Notes: generated from the letters alone by a model not told the origin. Shown: positions 55,222-63,838, counted from the first letter of the stretch. The stretch: 64,000 nucleotides of DNA from Spirochaetes bacterium GWE1_32_154 (GCA_001829315.1 MIAY01000003.1:62001-126000); one strand, 5' to 3'. Numbers and translations: made by a program.

Positions 55222-56160
55222 ATGATTAAAAAGGGCGAAGATACTAAAAAAGTATCACTAATGAGTCCGAAAGTAGATTTTGTATTCAAAAGGATATTCG
55301 GTAACCCGGAAATGCCGGAAATTTTAATAAGTTTTTTAAATGCAGTTTTAGGATATATAGACAATGACAGAATTGTCTCTGTTTATATATTAAACCCAAA
55401 TATTGATAAAAAATCTATTGATGATAAATACTCAATACTTGATGTTCGGGCTAAAGCAAATGATGATACAATAATTGATATTGAGATACAGATTGCTAAT
55501 AACAGTGATATGGTTAAAAGAACAGTTTACTACTTATCAAAGTTAATCGAAGAACAGATTTTTGAGGGTGATGACTATACAAAATTAAAAAAATCTATTA
55601 CTATTAATGTAGTCAATTTTATAGTAGTTCAGAATGACAGAGTTCATAATGCGTTTCTATTTAAAGAAATTGACACACATCAGGTATTAACAGATGTTGC
55701 TCAAATTCACTTTCTGGAACTACCAAAACTGAATACTAACGGTATAATGCCCAATGAACTGTTAAAAGACTGGTTATTATTTATTGAGAACCCTGAAGAT
55801 AAGGAGGTTTCTATGATCGCAGAACAAATACCGGAAATAAAAAAAGCATACAATCAGCTCAATGTATTAAGCCATAATAAAGAAGAAAGATATCTTTATG
55901 AACAACGACAAAAGTCACTCCATGAAAAAGTCAGTTCCTTAAATCATGCACATAGAAAGGGATTTAATGAAGGTAAACTTGAAGGCAGGGGCGAAGAGAA
56001 AAAAGCAACATTATGCCGTCAAATAAGCAGGAAATTTCAGATAACTAACGAAGATATTGAGATTATACATAAATGTGAGGATGTTTCTAAACTCGATGAG
56101 GCACTTGATGAGATATTATTTGCAGAAAGTAAAGAAGAAGTGTTAATTAAGCTTGTTTAA
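55222..56160 (+). CDS. Rpn-family PD-(D/E)XK nuclease (transposase_31/PDDEXK_2)
   Basis: The product has 312 residues. MSPKVDFVFKRIFGNPEMPE opens the family domain. ILDVRAKANDDTIIDIEIQI supplies the D...ExQ catalytic core, and MVKRTVYYLSKLIEEQI follows. The C-terminal third is charged and helical. Rpn proteins are Mg-dependent DNA nucleases, recombination-promoting and lately linked to phage defence. ATG at 55222 has AGGGAGG 6 bases before it; the ATG at 55204 has none. A second in-frame start within the gene is annotated separately. Confidence 0.88.
   Translation: MIKKGEDTKKVSLMSPKVDFVFKRIFGNPEMPEILISFLNAVLGYIDNDRIVSVYILNPNIDKKSIDDKYSILDVRAKANDDTIIDIEIQIANNSDMVKRTVYYLSKLIEEQIFEGDDYTKLKKSITINVVNFIVVQNDRVHNAFLFKEIDTHQVLTDVAQIHFLELPKLNTNGIMPNELLKDWLLFIENPEDKEVSMIAEQIPEIKKAYNQLNVLSHNKEERYLYEQRQKSLHEKVSSLNHAHRKGFNEGKLEGRGEEKKATLCRQISRKFQITNEDIEIIHKCEDVSKLDEALDEILFAESKEEVLIKLV
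55813..56160 (+). CDS. Possible internal small protein of the Rpn gene (RpnS-like)
   Basis: ATG at 55813-55815 is in frame with the Rpn gene (codon 198) and preceded by AAGGAGG (55801-55807), 5 bases spacing, a near-perfect complement of the 16S tail. It would make a 115-residue protein of the C-terminal helical region without the nuclease core. In E. coli, such intragenic C-terminal Rpn proteins have been reported to block their full-length nuclease. A TATAAT at 55743-55748 could be an internal -10, but has no good -35. Expression is inference. Confidence 0.5.
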   Translation: MIAEQIPEIKKAYNQLNVLSHNKEERYLYEQRQKSLHEKVSSLNHAHRKGFNEGKLEGRGEEKKATLCRQISRKFQITNEDIEIIHKCEDVSKLDEALDEILFAESKEEVLIKLV

Positions 56161-56280
56161 AATTCGAAACTTCTATTCTCAAATTTAAACAATTTTGGCT
56201 TCTTTCAAATCTTTTTGTGACAAATTGCACAAAATCTCTTTTGTTTTCTCCTCCAGTCTGTTACCTGATTGGCTCGGGCA

Positions 56281-56318
56281 AAAAAAAGAGGCAATCTGAA
56301 ATAATCAGATTGCCTCTT
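56281..56318 (-). terminator. Intrinsic terminator of the amylase gene
   Basis: GAGGCAATCTGA (56288-56299) and TCAGATTGCCTC (56305-56316) form a 12-bp perfect stem with flanking AA/TT. On the minus strand it is followed by a run of seven to eight U. It ends the amylase transcript. Confidence 0.92.
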
Positions 56319-56350
56319 CACGTTTCTAACAAAAAATCTCTTAACTCAAT

Positions 56351-59300
56351 TTACTTCTCAATAATAACAAATGAATTAGCAGGAATATTCATAGAATATG
56401 TTCCGCCGGATACTGTTACTGTTGAACTGTTAAATGTTCCACCGGCTGTATTTGGTGTATACACTTTATACGTTCCATCAGTTAAACCTGTAACACTGTA
56501 CGTAAATGCAGTATCACGAATTGACATACCAACATATGCAGTTTTACCGTTATATTCTCTTTTAATAACCGCCTCACCACCATTCATCCTTAGATTTGTC
56601 TGTTGACCTTTTCGTAATACCTCACTTTCTTTTCTTAAACTATTAAGCATTTTTATATGTTTATACATATCAGGTTGTTGAGTTTCCACATAATTAATAC
56701 CTTCGTCACCCAGCATCCAACGTGCAACAACATCGTCTTTATTCGTTGTCGCGTATGCTTTGCTCCATGAATACATTGCTTCTGTTCCATAATAAACAAT
56801 CGGCACACCTCTAAACAGATATATGTAATTAAGATTATTCATATACTGAGTTTTAGTTAATATACCATTCGCTCTAAAAACATCGTGATTATCAACAAAT
56901 GTTCCAAGATAGGTCGGATCATATATCCCACTTTGATCTCCAAGCGGTCCATAAATTTTTTGAACATTCGGATCTTCAAAGCCTTTATCACCTTTGAAAA
57001 CCTGCCCTAACCATCCCGGAAAGTCAATACTTGAATTATGTAAATCAAGTAAATTAAAATGTTTTCCTTTAGAACCATATACAAGATCCATAGCATTACC
57101 GGCACCGGCTCTATCACCGGTCCATGCTTCACCGATCATATAAAAATGTTCATTTCCTTTTGATACTGCATGTTCGTACATAGAATCGGTAAAATCTTCC
57201 CAATTTGCTTTGCTCATGTATGCAACAGTATCAATTCTAAAAGCATCAACACCGTGATCTATAAATTTCTTATAGACATTTTTTAAATGAGGCATTGCAT
57301 TATTTTCTGCCGGACCGTTTGCATTAAAATCAATTAAATCAATGAGCCATGTACCATTTGTACCTGCATAACTGAAAAATCCTGTTAACGGGTTTGACGG
57401 ATCAACAAGCGGATCAATAGTTTTATCAAATGTTCTTGTTTGTCCATCCATAATAATTGTATTCCACTTATCAGCCCATTTCGATTTTGAATCTTTTACT
57501 GAATCCCCCGGTTGACCATGATTTACAACGATATCAAGCATAAGCTTCATACCTTTTGCATGAAGAGCATTTACAAGTTTATCAAAATCAGCCCATCCGT
57601 CATTATCTTTTCCAAGTGAATGTAAATGCGGATCGATCTGATCAAAGTCATAACCCCAATAACCATGAAAAGCTGATGCTTCATAAGGATCTTTTGCATT
57701 AAACCTTCGACCTTCCGGCTGTTTCACAACAGGTGTAATCCAGATTGCAGTAAAGCCCATTTCTTTAATATAATCAAGGTTTGCTATGATACCATCAAAA
57801 TCACCACCATGATAGTATGACAAAACACCTGATTTATCTTCACTATAATCATACATAGTAGCTTCGCCACCGGGTAGATATTCATCGCCCCATATATTAT
57901 TATTTGTTTTGTTTCCATCTGAAAATCTGTCAGTCATCATGAAATATACAGTTTCTTCTCTAAAATCACGATGCGGTATCTGATCGACTATTTTAACAAT
58001 AACAGAATCAGATGAACTCGCCCCTTCATTATCCGTAACTGTTAACACAACAGTAAATGTTCCAAGCGTACTATACATTTTTGCTGGTGTTACACCGGAT
58101 AAACCATTATCCCATGAATACGATGTGATAGTTCCATTAGGATCATACGATTTACTACCATTAAACGCAATTGTTGCACCTTTAATTGCCGTAATATCAA
58201 CACCGGCATGAGCAACAGGCGGTCTGTTACCATTTTCGGTTGTGAAGTTAAAAATTGCAGAATCAGCACTATTTCCCGCTTTATCATACGCAGTAGCTGA
58301 TAGAATATGTGCTCCGTTTGACACAAGCCCGCTATCCCATTGCAACGTATAAGGAGAGACCTTAACTTCTCCTACGACATTCTGATCTACAAGAAAAACA
58401 ACTTTATCAACAGCTACATTATCACTTGCCTCAGCCCGGATAGTTACTATATCAACAAGGTTACTTCCATTTGCAGGACTCAATAAGCTAACGACAGGTT
58501 TAATAGCATCTTCAGGATTATACGAAACGAATTTATTATCAATATACCAGTATTCACCTTCTGTTATAGATAAATCAGCAGTTTTACCGGCACCTGCATT
58601 GGTAAAAATCAGATTTGTTTTAGTTGCCTTATCAAACGTAAAACCATACCAGCCATTTGATTCATCGGTCATTGCAATTCCATGCCATGCAATATTTGGA
58701 TATTTAGGAGGAACATTTGTTTCAACAACGCTCCAGTAATATATGTGTGAATAGTTTTTTACATGTAAAATTATTGTACCGGAAATAAGTTGAGGTTCCC
58801 GGGTTACTGAAATTGAATACGTTTTTATTGTTTTTAAATCTTCAGCGGTTACTTTGATTATAATTTCGTTTACTCCAACCTGTAAACTAACTGACTTATC
58901 AGATGAAACTACACCATTTATTTCAACAGTTGCTGCATTATCTTCTTTTACAGCAGACACAGTTGTCGTTGAAACATCATAACCAACTGTTGAAGTATAA
59001 GTAAATGTTTGTGAATTAAAAACCGGTGTTAATGATGCACCTGATAAAGTTATATTCGATAGATTTGCATTATTGCTATATTCAACAATCTGATCTTGTC
59101 GAGTAATAACAATAGTATATGTCTTTTCTACTTTTGATTCAGGATTTACTAATGTTATAAGCACATCGTTTACTCCAACTTTCAATAACACTTTTCGTGG
59201 TGATGCACCGTCATTTATCGTAACTGTTTCAGTTGTATTTTTTGAAATTGCAGTTACTGTTGATGAAATTGTTTCATAAGACACTTTTGCTGTATACTTT

Positions 59301-60475
59301 AATGTTCCGGCATTAAAAACAGGACTTAATGTTCCACCTGATATTTCTAATGACGCTAAAACACAATCAACAGGAGCAGGAAGTTTTGTAATTGCAATTG
59401 TATATATTTTCTCTACGCCGGATTCTGCTATTACTTTTATCGTAACTGAAATTGTATCAGTGGTACCTATTGTTGCAGGTGATAATAAATCATTTATTTT
59501 TACAGAACTGTTAGTATCTTCCGGTTCTGCTGTAATAATAATATTTTTTACGTTGTATGCAAGTGCTACTGTATAATGTAAAGTGTTTTTATCAAAAGCC
59601 GAATCCAAAGTACCTGTACTCAATGTCAGCGTTTTCAAAAAGTTATTACTTGATGGAATTTTATTCTGCCTTGTAACTTCAATGGTATATATTGCAGATG
59701 ACGTTACATTTTTTACAAGTACAGTTATAGTTGTAATACCAACAGTAAGAGGTATATCATTTGAAAATGAACCACTTGCAAGGTTAATTGAATTTACCAG
59801 AATTGTTGAATCCGATTTTTCTGAAAATGGTTGTATTTTAATTGACTCAACAGCATTTAAAACATTCACATTGTAATTATAAATTTCTTTGTTAAACGTC
59901 TTATCAAGTGTAGCCGTTGAAAGTTTAATGTTAGACAAGTAAACGTCATCAACCGGGGTATCGGTTGTCGTATCGGTCGGATTATCAACCGGGGTATCGG
60001 TTGTCGTGTCGGTCGGGTTGTCAACCGGGGTATCGGTTGTCGTGTCGGTCGGATTATCAACCGGGGTATCGGTTGTCGTGTCGGTCGGGTTGTCAACCGG
60101 GGTATCGGTTGTCGAAACTGTAAATATTTTTTCACCGATATATGATGGTAAATAACCGGTTTTGTATGATCGAGCTCTCACCATGACTTCAGTAGCTGTC
60201 AGTTCATCAGGCAGAGTAAATTGACCACTATATAAACTACCATTATTTACTGACGGTTCAGATTCATCAATTGTATAATAGACCTCTGCATCAGCTTTAT
60301 CTGTTGCTATAGTAATAAAATCATTTTTACTGATTACGTCTCCTGCATCACTACTTATCACAGGAGTTGATAATGTACCTTTTTTAATATTATTTGTGGC
60401 TTCATCCGTCGGTGTTTGTGTACAGCCAATTACCAATAGAGTTAATACAAATGAAAAAATCAATTTTTTTAACAT
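56351..60475 (-). CDS. Multidomain GH13 alpha-amylase lipoprotein
   Basis: About 1374 residues. Lipobox VIGC (near residue 18), a chitobiase-C-like module, a TDTPVDNPTDTT repeat linker (36-bp minisatellite), four cadherin-like beta-sandwich repeats (about 170-560), a starch-binding CBM26-like module (HVKNYSHIYYWSV), an Ig-like domain, and a PKD domain precede the GH13 catalytic domain from about residue 875. The latter has MLDIVVNHG, DAFRIDTVAYM (nucleophile Asp), MIGEAWTGD (Glu) and FVDNHDVF (Asp). It is a surface-anchored starch degrader. ATG at 60475 has GAGG 7 bases upstream. Confidence 0.92.
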   Translation of the reverse strand: MLKKLIFSFVLTLLVIGCTQTPTDEATNNIKKGTLSTPVISSDAGDVISKNDFITIATDKADAEVYYTIDESEPSVNNGSLYSGQFTLPDELTATEVMVRARSYKTGYLPSYIGEKIFTVSTTDTPVDNPTDTTTDTPVDNPTDTTTDTPVDNPTDTTTDTPVDNPTDTTTDTPVDDVYLSNIKLSTATLDKTFNKEIYNYNVNVLNAVESIKIQPFSEKSDSTILVNSINLASGSFSNDIPLTVGITTITVLVKNVTSSAIYTIEVTRQNKIPSSNNFLKTLTLSTGTLDSAFDKNTLHYTVALAYNVKNIIITAEPEDTNSSVKINDLLSPATIGTTDTISVTIKVIAESGVEKIYTIAITKLPAPVDCVLASLEISGGTLSPVFNAGTLKYTAKVSYETISSTVTAISKNTTETVTINDGASPRKVLLKVGVNDVLITLVNPESKVEKTYTIVITRQDQIVEYSNNANLSNITLSGASLTPVFNSQTFTYTSTVGYDVSTTTVSAVKEDNAATVEINGVVSSDKSVSLQVGVNEIIIKVTAEDLKTIKTYSISVTREPQLISGTIILHVKNYSHIYYWSVVETNVPPKYPNIAWHGIAMTDESNGWYGFTFDKATKTNLIFTNAGAGKTADLSITEGEYWYIDNKFVSYNPEDAIKPVVSLLSPANGSNLVDIVTIRAEASDNVAVDKVVFLVDQNVVGEVKVSPYTLQWDSGLVSNGAHILSATAYDKAGNSADSAIFNFTTENGNRPPVAHAGVDITAIKGATIAFNGSKSYDPNGTITSYSWDNGLSGVTPAKMYSTLGTFTVVLTVTDNEGASSSDSVIVKIVDQIPHRDFREETVYFMMTDRFSDGNKTNNNIWGDEYLPGGEATMYDYSEDKSGVLSYYHGGDFDGIIANLDYIKEMGFTAIWITPVVKQPEGRRFNAKDPYEASAFHGYWGYDFDQIDPHLHSLGKDNDGWADFDKLVNALHAKGMKLMLDIVVNHGQPGDSVKDSKSKWADKWNTIIMDGQTRTFDKTIDPLVDPSNPLTGFFSYAGTNGTWLIDLIDFNANGPAENNAMPHLKNVYKKFIDHGVDAFRIDTVAYMSKANWEDFTDSMYEHAVSKGNEHFYMIGEAWTGDRAGAGNAMDLVYGSKGKHFNLLDLHNSSIDFPGWLGQVFKGDKGFEDPNVQKIYGPLGDQSGIYDPTYLGTFVDNHDVFRANGILTKTQYMNNLNYIYLFRGVPIVYYGTEAMYSWSKAYATTNKDDVVARWMLGDEGINYVETQQPDMYKHIKMLNSLRKESEVLRKGQQTNLRMNGGEAVIKREYNGKTAYVGMSIRDTAFTYSVTGLTDGTYKVYTPNTAGGTFNSSTVTVSGGTYSMNIPANSFVIIEK
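59950..60113. repeat. 36-bp minisatellite inside the amylase gene
   Basis: About 4.5 units of 36 bp encode TDTPVDNPTDTT. Units alternate between two versions (GGATTATC and GGGTTGTC at the same place), giving a 72-bp higher-order period that suggests duplication of pairs. The tract is much richer in G+C than its surroundings. Unit number is a multiple of 3 in length, so changes would alter the linker without frameshift. Confidence 0.92.
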
Positions 60476-60543
60476 ATTCACCTCGTTACTATTATTTCTT
60501 AGTAACAAGCATATTTTATGCCGTAAAAAGAAATTGTAATAAC

Positions 60544-60564
60544 CCTCTACAAATGATATAGAGG
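60544..60564. terminator. Small hairpin between the TonB receptor and amylase genes
   Basis: CCTCTA (60544-60549) and TAGAGG (60559-60564) flank a 9-base loop, 22 bases after the receptor stop codon. No strong U tract follows on the minus strand, so termination may be partial and read-through to the amylase gene cannot be excluded. Confidence 0.45.
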
Positions 60565-60586
60565 ATTATTTGATGAATTGTTTTTA

Positions 60587-62581
60587 TTATTTAGATTTTA
60601 AATCTGATTTTGAAAATCGATATGAAACTCCCAGTGTTACAGAACCGTTTGGCATCGGATAATCTTCTATCAGAAAATAGTAAAGATTAAGCATATTTTT
60701 AAAACTAAGAAAAAATGTAAAATCATGGACAGTCTGATTAACATCCAAATCAAGTATAAAAACCGGATTTAAAAAACCTGCATTGGTACTATTTGTAAAG
60801 CGTTCACTTTGATAATTTCCAGATAAAGTTACATGCCCGGACTGCCAGTCACCGGTTACAGAAAAACCAAATGTATGAACCGGTTTATAAGGCATTCGTT
60901 TATCCGACAAAACGGTTAATCCATCACTTACTATAAATGACAAAAGAAATTCATACTGTGCGGTACAATAAAAGTACTTTGAAAAAAGCGTTTTCAATGT
61001 ATGTCCGCTTCCAATAAATAAAGCAGCACCGGTATTATTTGGAATCCATTGACCATTATTATTCTGCCATTGAATAACATTTTGAATGTAATTACTATAT
61101 AAGGAAGATTCTGCACTGAACAATCGATTATTAACAAACTCTACAATGAAGTCGCCACCAAAACCATCCTCAAAATCAAGCAAAGGATTTCCTTTTGCAT
61201 AATTACTTGAAGGCCAGTAAAGATCATTAATTGACGGAACACGAAAAACTCTGAAAAAATTTGCTTTAAGGCGTACAAAATCATTGATGATAAAAACGCT
61301 ACTGATTTTTGGAATCGGAACAGGATACTTTGGGTTATAAATAAGTTTTAGAAATGGAGTAATCAACACTTTCTTATTAATATTGAAATCAGCAGAAATT
61401 GAACCGCCACCATTAATAACATACAAGGTACCAACCATATTTGAATTTATGAAATCAACCGTAATATCACTGCCGGTATTGAGAGTAACCCAATCGGTAA
61501 TGATAAACCCCCAGCGATTAACAGCAAAAACACTATCAATCTGATGTTTGCTATAACCGAAACTATCCGTCCATTCGATAGTTGAATGATTATAATTTGT
61601 TATGAACTCAGTGAAAACTTTATCGCTTCCAACAAAATCTGCTTTGAGTGAAAACTGACCATTTCCTTTATAGTCAAACTGTTTACCCGGATTATCACTA
61701 TTAACCGCACCCGATATATTTCTATCAGCATAATAAAACGAACCTGAAAGTGAAGCTGTAATGTAATACGGGAGATTAAAAACAAATCCGTTAGAAACAT
61801 TAAAATCCCATATCTCATTATTAATAAGACGTCTTTTAATGGTATAATCATCACGATAGATATAGTGGTTCCCGGCACGATTAAGAGAAAATGAAGCGTC
61901 ATACGAAACACTGCCACTGCTTAAAGAAAAACCGGTATTCAAACGCTGTGTATCAAAAAAATCAAACCATTTTGAAAAACTTTTTTCCCCCACAACAGTT
62001 GCCCGCCCGGGATAATAAAAATCGGGATAGTAAAAACTGTTTGAAGAAGAGCCGTAGAATGTAAACCCTTTTTTGCGGCCTGACCGGGTAACTATATTAA
62101 TAAGCCCCCCCATAGCTCCGCTATACGCATATTTAGTATCACTTCCACCTTTAACAACTTCAATTTTTTCTATAGAATTAACATCAAGAGTTGAAATATC
62201 AAAATCACCCGACTGTGGAGAATTAACCGGTACGCCATCAACCAATATTAAAACTCTCGCACCGGAAAGCCCCCGAATATTCACACTGCTTTTATTTCCC
62301 GTTGCACCGTTAGAATTAAAAGAAAGATTAAATCCGCGAGTTAATATATCAGACACACTTGCCGGATTTAATGCATCAATTTCTGAACGCTCCATAACCT
62401 GAGTATCCTGTCCTGATTGTAACACACCATAAATTACCAGAGGAGTTGCATCTTCTTCTAATAGAAGATATTCATAATTAAAACTATCCGATGAAACATC
62501 ACCGGTCAAGTCATTGTCAGCGATAACACCGGAGATTGAAACAAACAGAAATAATAAAATATATGAGATTTTTTTTTTCAT
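60587..62581 (-). CDS. btuB: TonB-dependent outer-membrane receptor, probably for cobalamin (BtuB-like)
   Basis: About 664 residues with a signal peptide (KKKISYILLFLFVSISGVIA). The plug domain (about 45-165) includes NPASVSDILTRGFNLSFNSN, VNIRGLSGARVLILVDGVPV and YAYSGAMGGLINIVTRSG. The rest is a 22-strand type barrel ending SVTLGVSYRFSKSD. A cobalamin riboswitch heads the unit, so a B12 receptor is inferred. ATG at 62581 has GGAGG just upstream; a longer frame from 62635 runs into the palindromic repeat and is rejected. Confidence 0.85.
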   Translation of the reverse strand: MKKKISYILLFLFVSISGVIADNDLTGDVSSDSFNYEYLLLEEDATPLVIYGVLQSGQDTQVMERSEIDALNPASVSDILTRGFNLSFNSNGATGNKSSVNIRGLSGARVLILVDGVPVNSPQSGDFDISTLDVNSIEKIEVVKGGSDTKYAYSGAMGGLINIVTRSGRKKGFTFYGSSSNSFYYPDFYYPGRATVVGEKSFSKWFDFFDTQRLNTGFSLSSGSVSYDASFSLNRAGNHYIYRDDYTIKRRLINNEIWDFNVSNGFVFNLPYYITASLSGSFYYADRNISGAVNSDNPGKQFDYKGNGQFSLKADFVGSDKVFTEFITNYNHSTIEWTDSFGYSKHQIDSVFAVNRWGFIITDWVTLNTGSDITVDFINSNMVGTLYVINGGGSISADFNINKKVLITPFLKLIYNPKYPVPIPKISSVFIINDFVRLKANFFRVFRVPSINDLYWPSSNYAKGNPLLDFEDGFGGDFIVEFVNNRLFSAESSLYSNYIQNVIQWQNNNGQWIPNNTGAALFIGSGHTLKTLFSKYFYCTAQYEFLLSFIVSDGLTVLSDKRMPYKPVHTFGFSVTGDWQSGHVTLSGNYQSERFTNSTNAGFLNPVFILDLDVNQTVHDFTFFLSFKNMLNLYYFLIEDYPMPNGSVTLGVSYRFSKSDLKSK

Positions 62582-62597
62582 TTCCCCTCCTCGTATA

Positions 62598-62820
62598 ATT
62601 TCCACCACAGAGGCACCCGCTTTGCTGGAGGGCACTGAGTTTTTTTTATTTTCATACTAACACTTACATCACCTTCCGCAAAAGAGTTTTAGCCACGGAT
62701 TCACAGGGATAAACACGGATAGAATTGGAATCAATTTCTTGATTATCTTATCCGGGTGCATCCTATGTATCCGTGACTAAATATCCTCTCAGTGCTCTCT
62801 GTATCTCTGTGGTGGAAAAT
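62598..62820. repeat. Nested palindromic intergenic repeat
   Basis: Two nested inverted repeats. Outer arms: TTCCACCACAGAGGCAC (from 62600) and the complement near 62802-62818, with CACTGAG/CTCAGTG inside. Inner arms: TAGCCACGGATTCACAGGGA (62690 on) and its imperfect complement ending at 62779 (ATCCGTGACTA). The left outer arm holds an extra CCGCTTTGCTGG insert. Similar 'CACCACAGAG' and 'GCCACGGAT' sequences are common as dispersed palindromes in environmental genomes, as I recall. It separates the lipoprotein and receptor genes of the B12 unit. Confidence 0.85.
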
Positions 62821-62858
62821 TCTTAAAACGTCCCACCCCAAAGAATAACATAGTCTAT

Positions 62859-63344
62859 CTACTGTTTTTCATAGGCTCCGAAAAAACCATAATATCCATT
62901 TGCAATTGTGTATTCGCTTTCTGCTTGAGATTGAGTTGAAAGACCATTATATTCTGCCCCCTCTTTATAAGGAGCTGCCTCATTCACTGTTTTTAAAGCA
63001 TAATCTTTCCATCGAACAACATAATATGTTCCATTTTTCGGGGCATAGATTTCAGTGGATTCAAAAATCTTCATAACATACGCACCGGCAGTTGCGCTTT
63101 CTTTTAAAACTTTGATAATATCACCTTTGTAAGTGATTGTTTTTTCTGAATCTGCATAACTGATAAAAGTACTTCCCGTAATCTCAAATCCGTCACCAAA
63201 TGAAGATTTCCAATAACCGGTTAAAACGGTGTCGGTTGGCTTTGTTTCAGGAACTGTGTCAACTGTAGCGACATCACACGAAATGATGAAAAATAATGAA
63301 ATAAGTAATGCGGATAAGACAAAAAACCTTTTGAAAATAGACAT
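62859..63344 (-). CDS. Small lipoprotein under B12 riboswitch control, unknown
   Basis: The product has 161 residues with a signal and lipobox FIISC (cysteine about 23). The mature part opens with a Thr/Pro-rich linker (VPETKPTDTV), then GYWKSSFGDGFEITGSTFIS and several short beta-like segments (YVMKIFESTEIYAPKNGTYY, GYYGFFGAYEKQ). It resembles the small beta-barrel-like lipoproteins of treponemes but no family is recognised. AAGGAG precedes the ATG. Directly behind a cobalamin riboswitch and before a BtuB-like receptor, it may capture B12 at the surface. Confidence 0.75.
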   Translation of the reverse strand: MSIFKRFFVLSALLISLFFIISCDVATVDTVPETKPTDTVLTGYWKSSFGDGFEITGSTFISYADSEKTITYKGDIIKVLKESATAGAYVMKIFESTEIYAPKNGTYYVVRWKDYALKTVNEAAPYKEGAEYNGLSTQSQAESEYTIANGYYGFFGAYEKQ

Positions 63345-63379
63345 AGAGATCTCCTTTTTCTTCTGAGAAAAAGAGAACT

Positions 63380-63423
63380 AAAAAAAAGCATCGATTAGAA
63401 AAAATGAATTGAATAATCATGCT
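63380..63423 (-). terminator. Riboswitch-linked intrinsic terminator (expression platform)
   Basis: On the minus strand AGCATGATTA and TAATCGATGCT form a stem with one bulge and a 16-base loop, followed by a run of eight U (plus-strand A at 63380-63387). It lies between the aptamer and the lipoprotein ATG, so B12 binding most likely ends transcription here. Confidence 0.75.
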
Positions 63424-63465
63424 ATTTTTAGACTCATTCCACGAAGTCATAAAATAATTGTTTTA

Positions 63466-63612
63466 CATACCAAAGTTTCCAGACTTACGGATAATAACCT
63501 TTTGTGCTTAACCTTCCCGGTATTAAACCAGTGGTGTTATAAGCTCCAATCGTCTCCGATTACTGTTGCGGGTCAGTGGAGGAATCTCACCTCACTTCCA
63601 TTGAAATATGCT
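63466..63612 (-). ncRNA. Cobalamin riboswitch aptamer
   Basis: On the minus strand the B12-box core is plain: GGTGAGATTCCTCCACTGAC, then CCGCAACAGTAA, then a CACTGG arm, CGGGAAGG, and AGTCTGGAAAC near the 3' end. These are the conserved cobalamin-riboswitch segments in order. P1 may be CATATTTCAA with TTTGGTATG. The aptamer is followed by a terminator and the lipoprotein-receptor genes. Ends are approximate. Confidence 0.92.
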
Positions 63613-63618
63613 TAAAGT

Positions 63619-63647
63619 TTTATAAAGGATTTTGATAAGAAAGTAAA
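63619..63647 (-). promoter_or_regulatory. Promoter of the cobalamin unit
   Basis: On the minus strand TTTACT (63642-63647), 17 bases, TATAAA (63619-63624). Transcription would start about 63612, just before the aptamer. The 182-bp repeat ends 2 bases away from the -35 box. Confidence 0.6.
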
Positions 63648-63648
63648 G

Positions 63649-63830
63649 AGCTTCTTGCAAAAATACTCTTTTAAACTCGAATTTTTGCAAGAGGCTACCC
63701 AGGTTGCATGCCCGAGCAGTAACGTACTCGTTACGACCAGGGTCTAATGCGATTTTATCGCATATGGCGGAAGCATAAAAAAAGTACCCTTTTTTTCATC
63801 GAGTACTCTTGATTTTTGCAAGAGCCTCTA
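63649..63830 (+). repeat. 182-bp structured intergenic repeat, copy B
   Basis: Same length and order as copy A at 20369-20550. Opening inverted repeat at 63649-63664 and 63681-63696, hairpin GTAACG/CGTTAC (63719-63734), ATGCGA/TCGCAT hairpin, A7-GTACCC-T7, and a closing arm ATTTTTGCAAGAGCCTCT (63812-63829) that complements the opening. In the GTAAYG hairpin the T-A pair of copy A is C-G here, so both partners changed. It lies between the partial gene at 63839 and the B12 promoter. Confidence 0.9.
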
Positions 63831-63838
63831 AAGATAAT

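Noticed and set aside
55743-55748. TATAAT inside the Rpn gene as an internal promoter
   Set aside because: No acceptable -35 box at 16-18 bases. In AT-rich DNA a lone TATAAT is weak evidence, so it is mentioned only as a possibility.
55222-56160. Rpn gene as an active transposase with element ends
   Set aside because: No terminal inverted repeats or target duplication were found around it, and the family is now regarded as nuclease rather than classical transposase.
56217-56606. 129-codon plus-strand frame overlapping the amylase end
   Set aside because: It covers a terminator hairpin and the antisense of the amylase C terminus; no ribosome site or family pattern.
59950-60113. CRISPR-like array
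   Set aside because: Units are contiguous without spacers and encode an in-frame peptide repeat. The same holds for the 54-bp units in fliY.
59866-60135. Arg/Pro-rich frame over the minisatellite
   Set aside because: It is an alternative reading of the 36-bp amylase repeats, made open by the repeat itself, with no start signal.
63409-63615. 68-codon plus-strand frame
   Set aside because: It lies antisense to the cobalamin riboswitch, whose conserved boxes explain this stretch.
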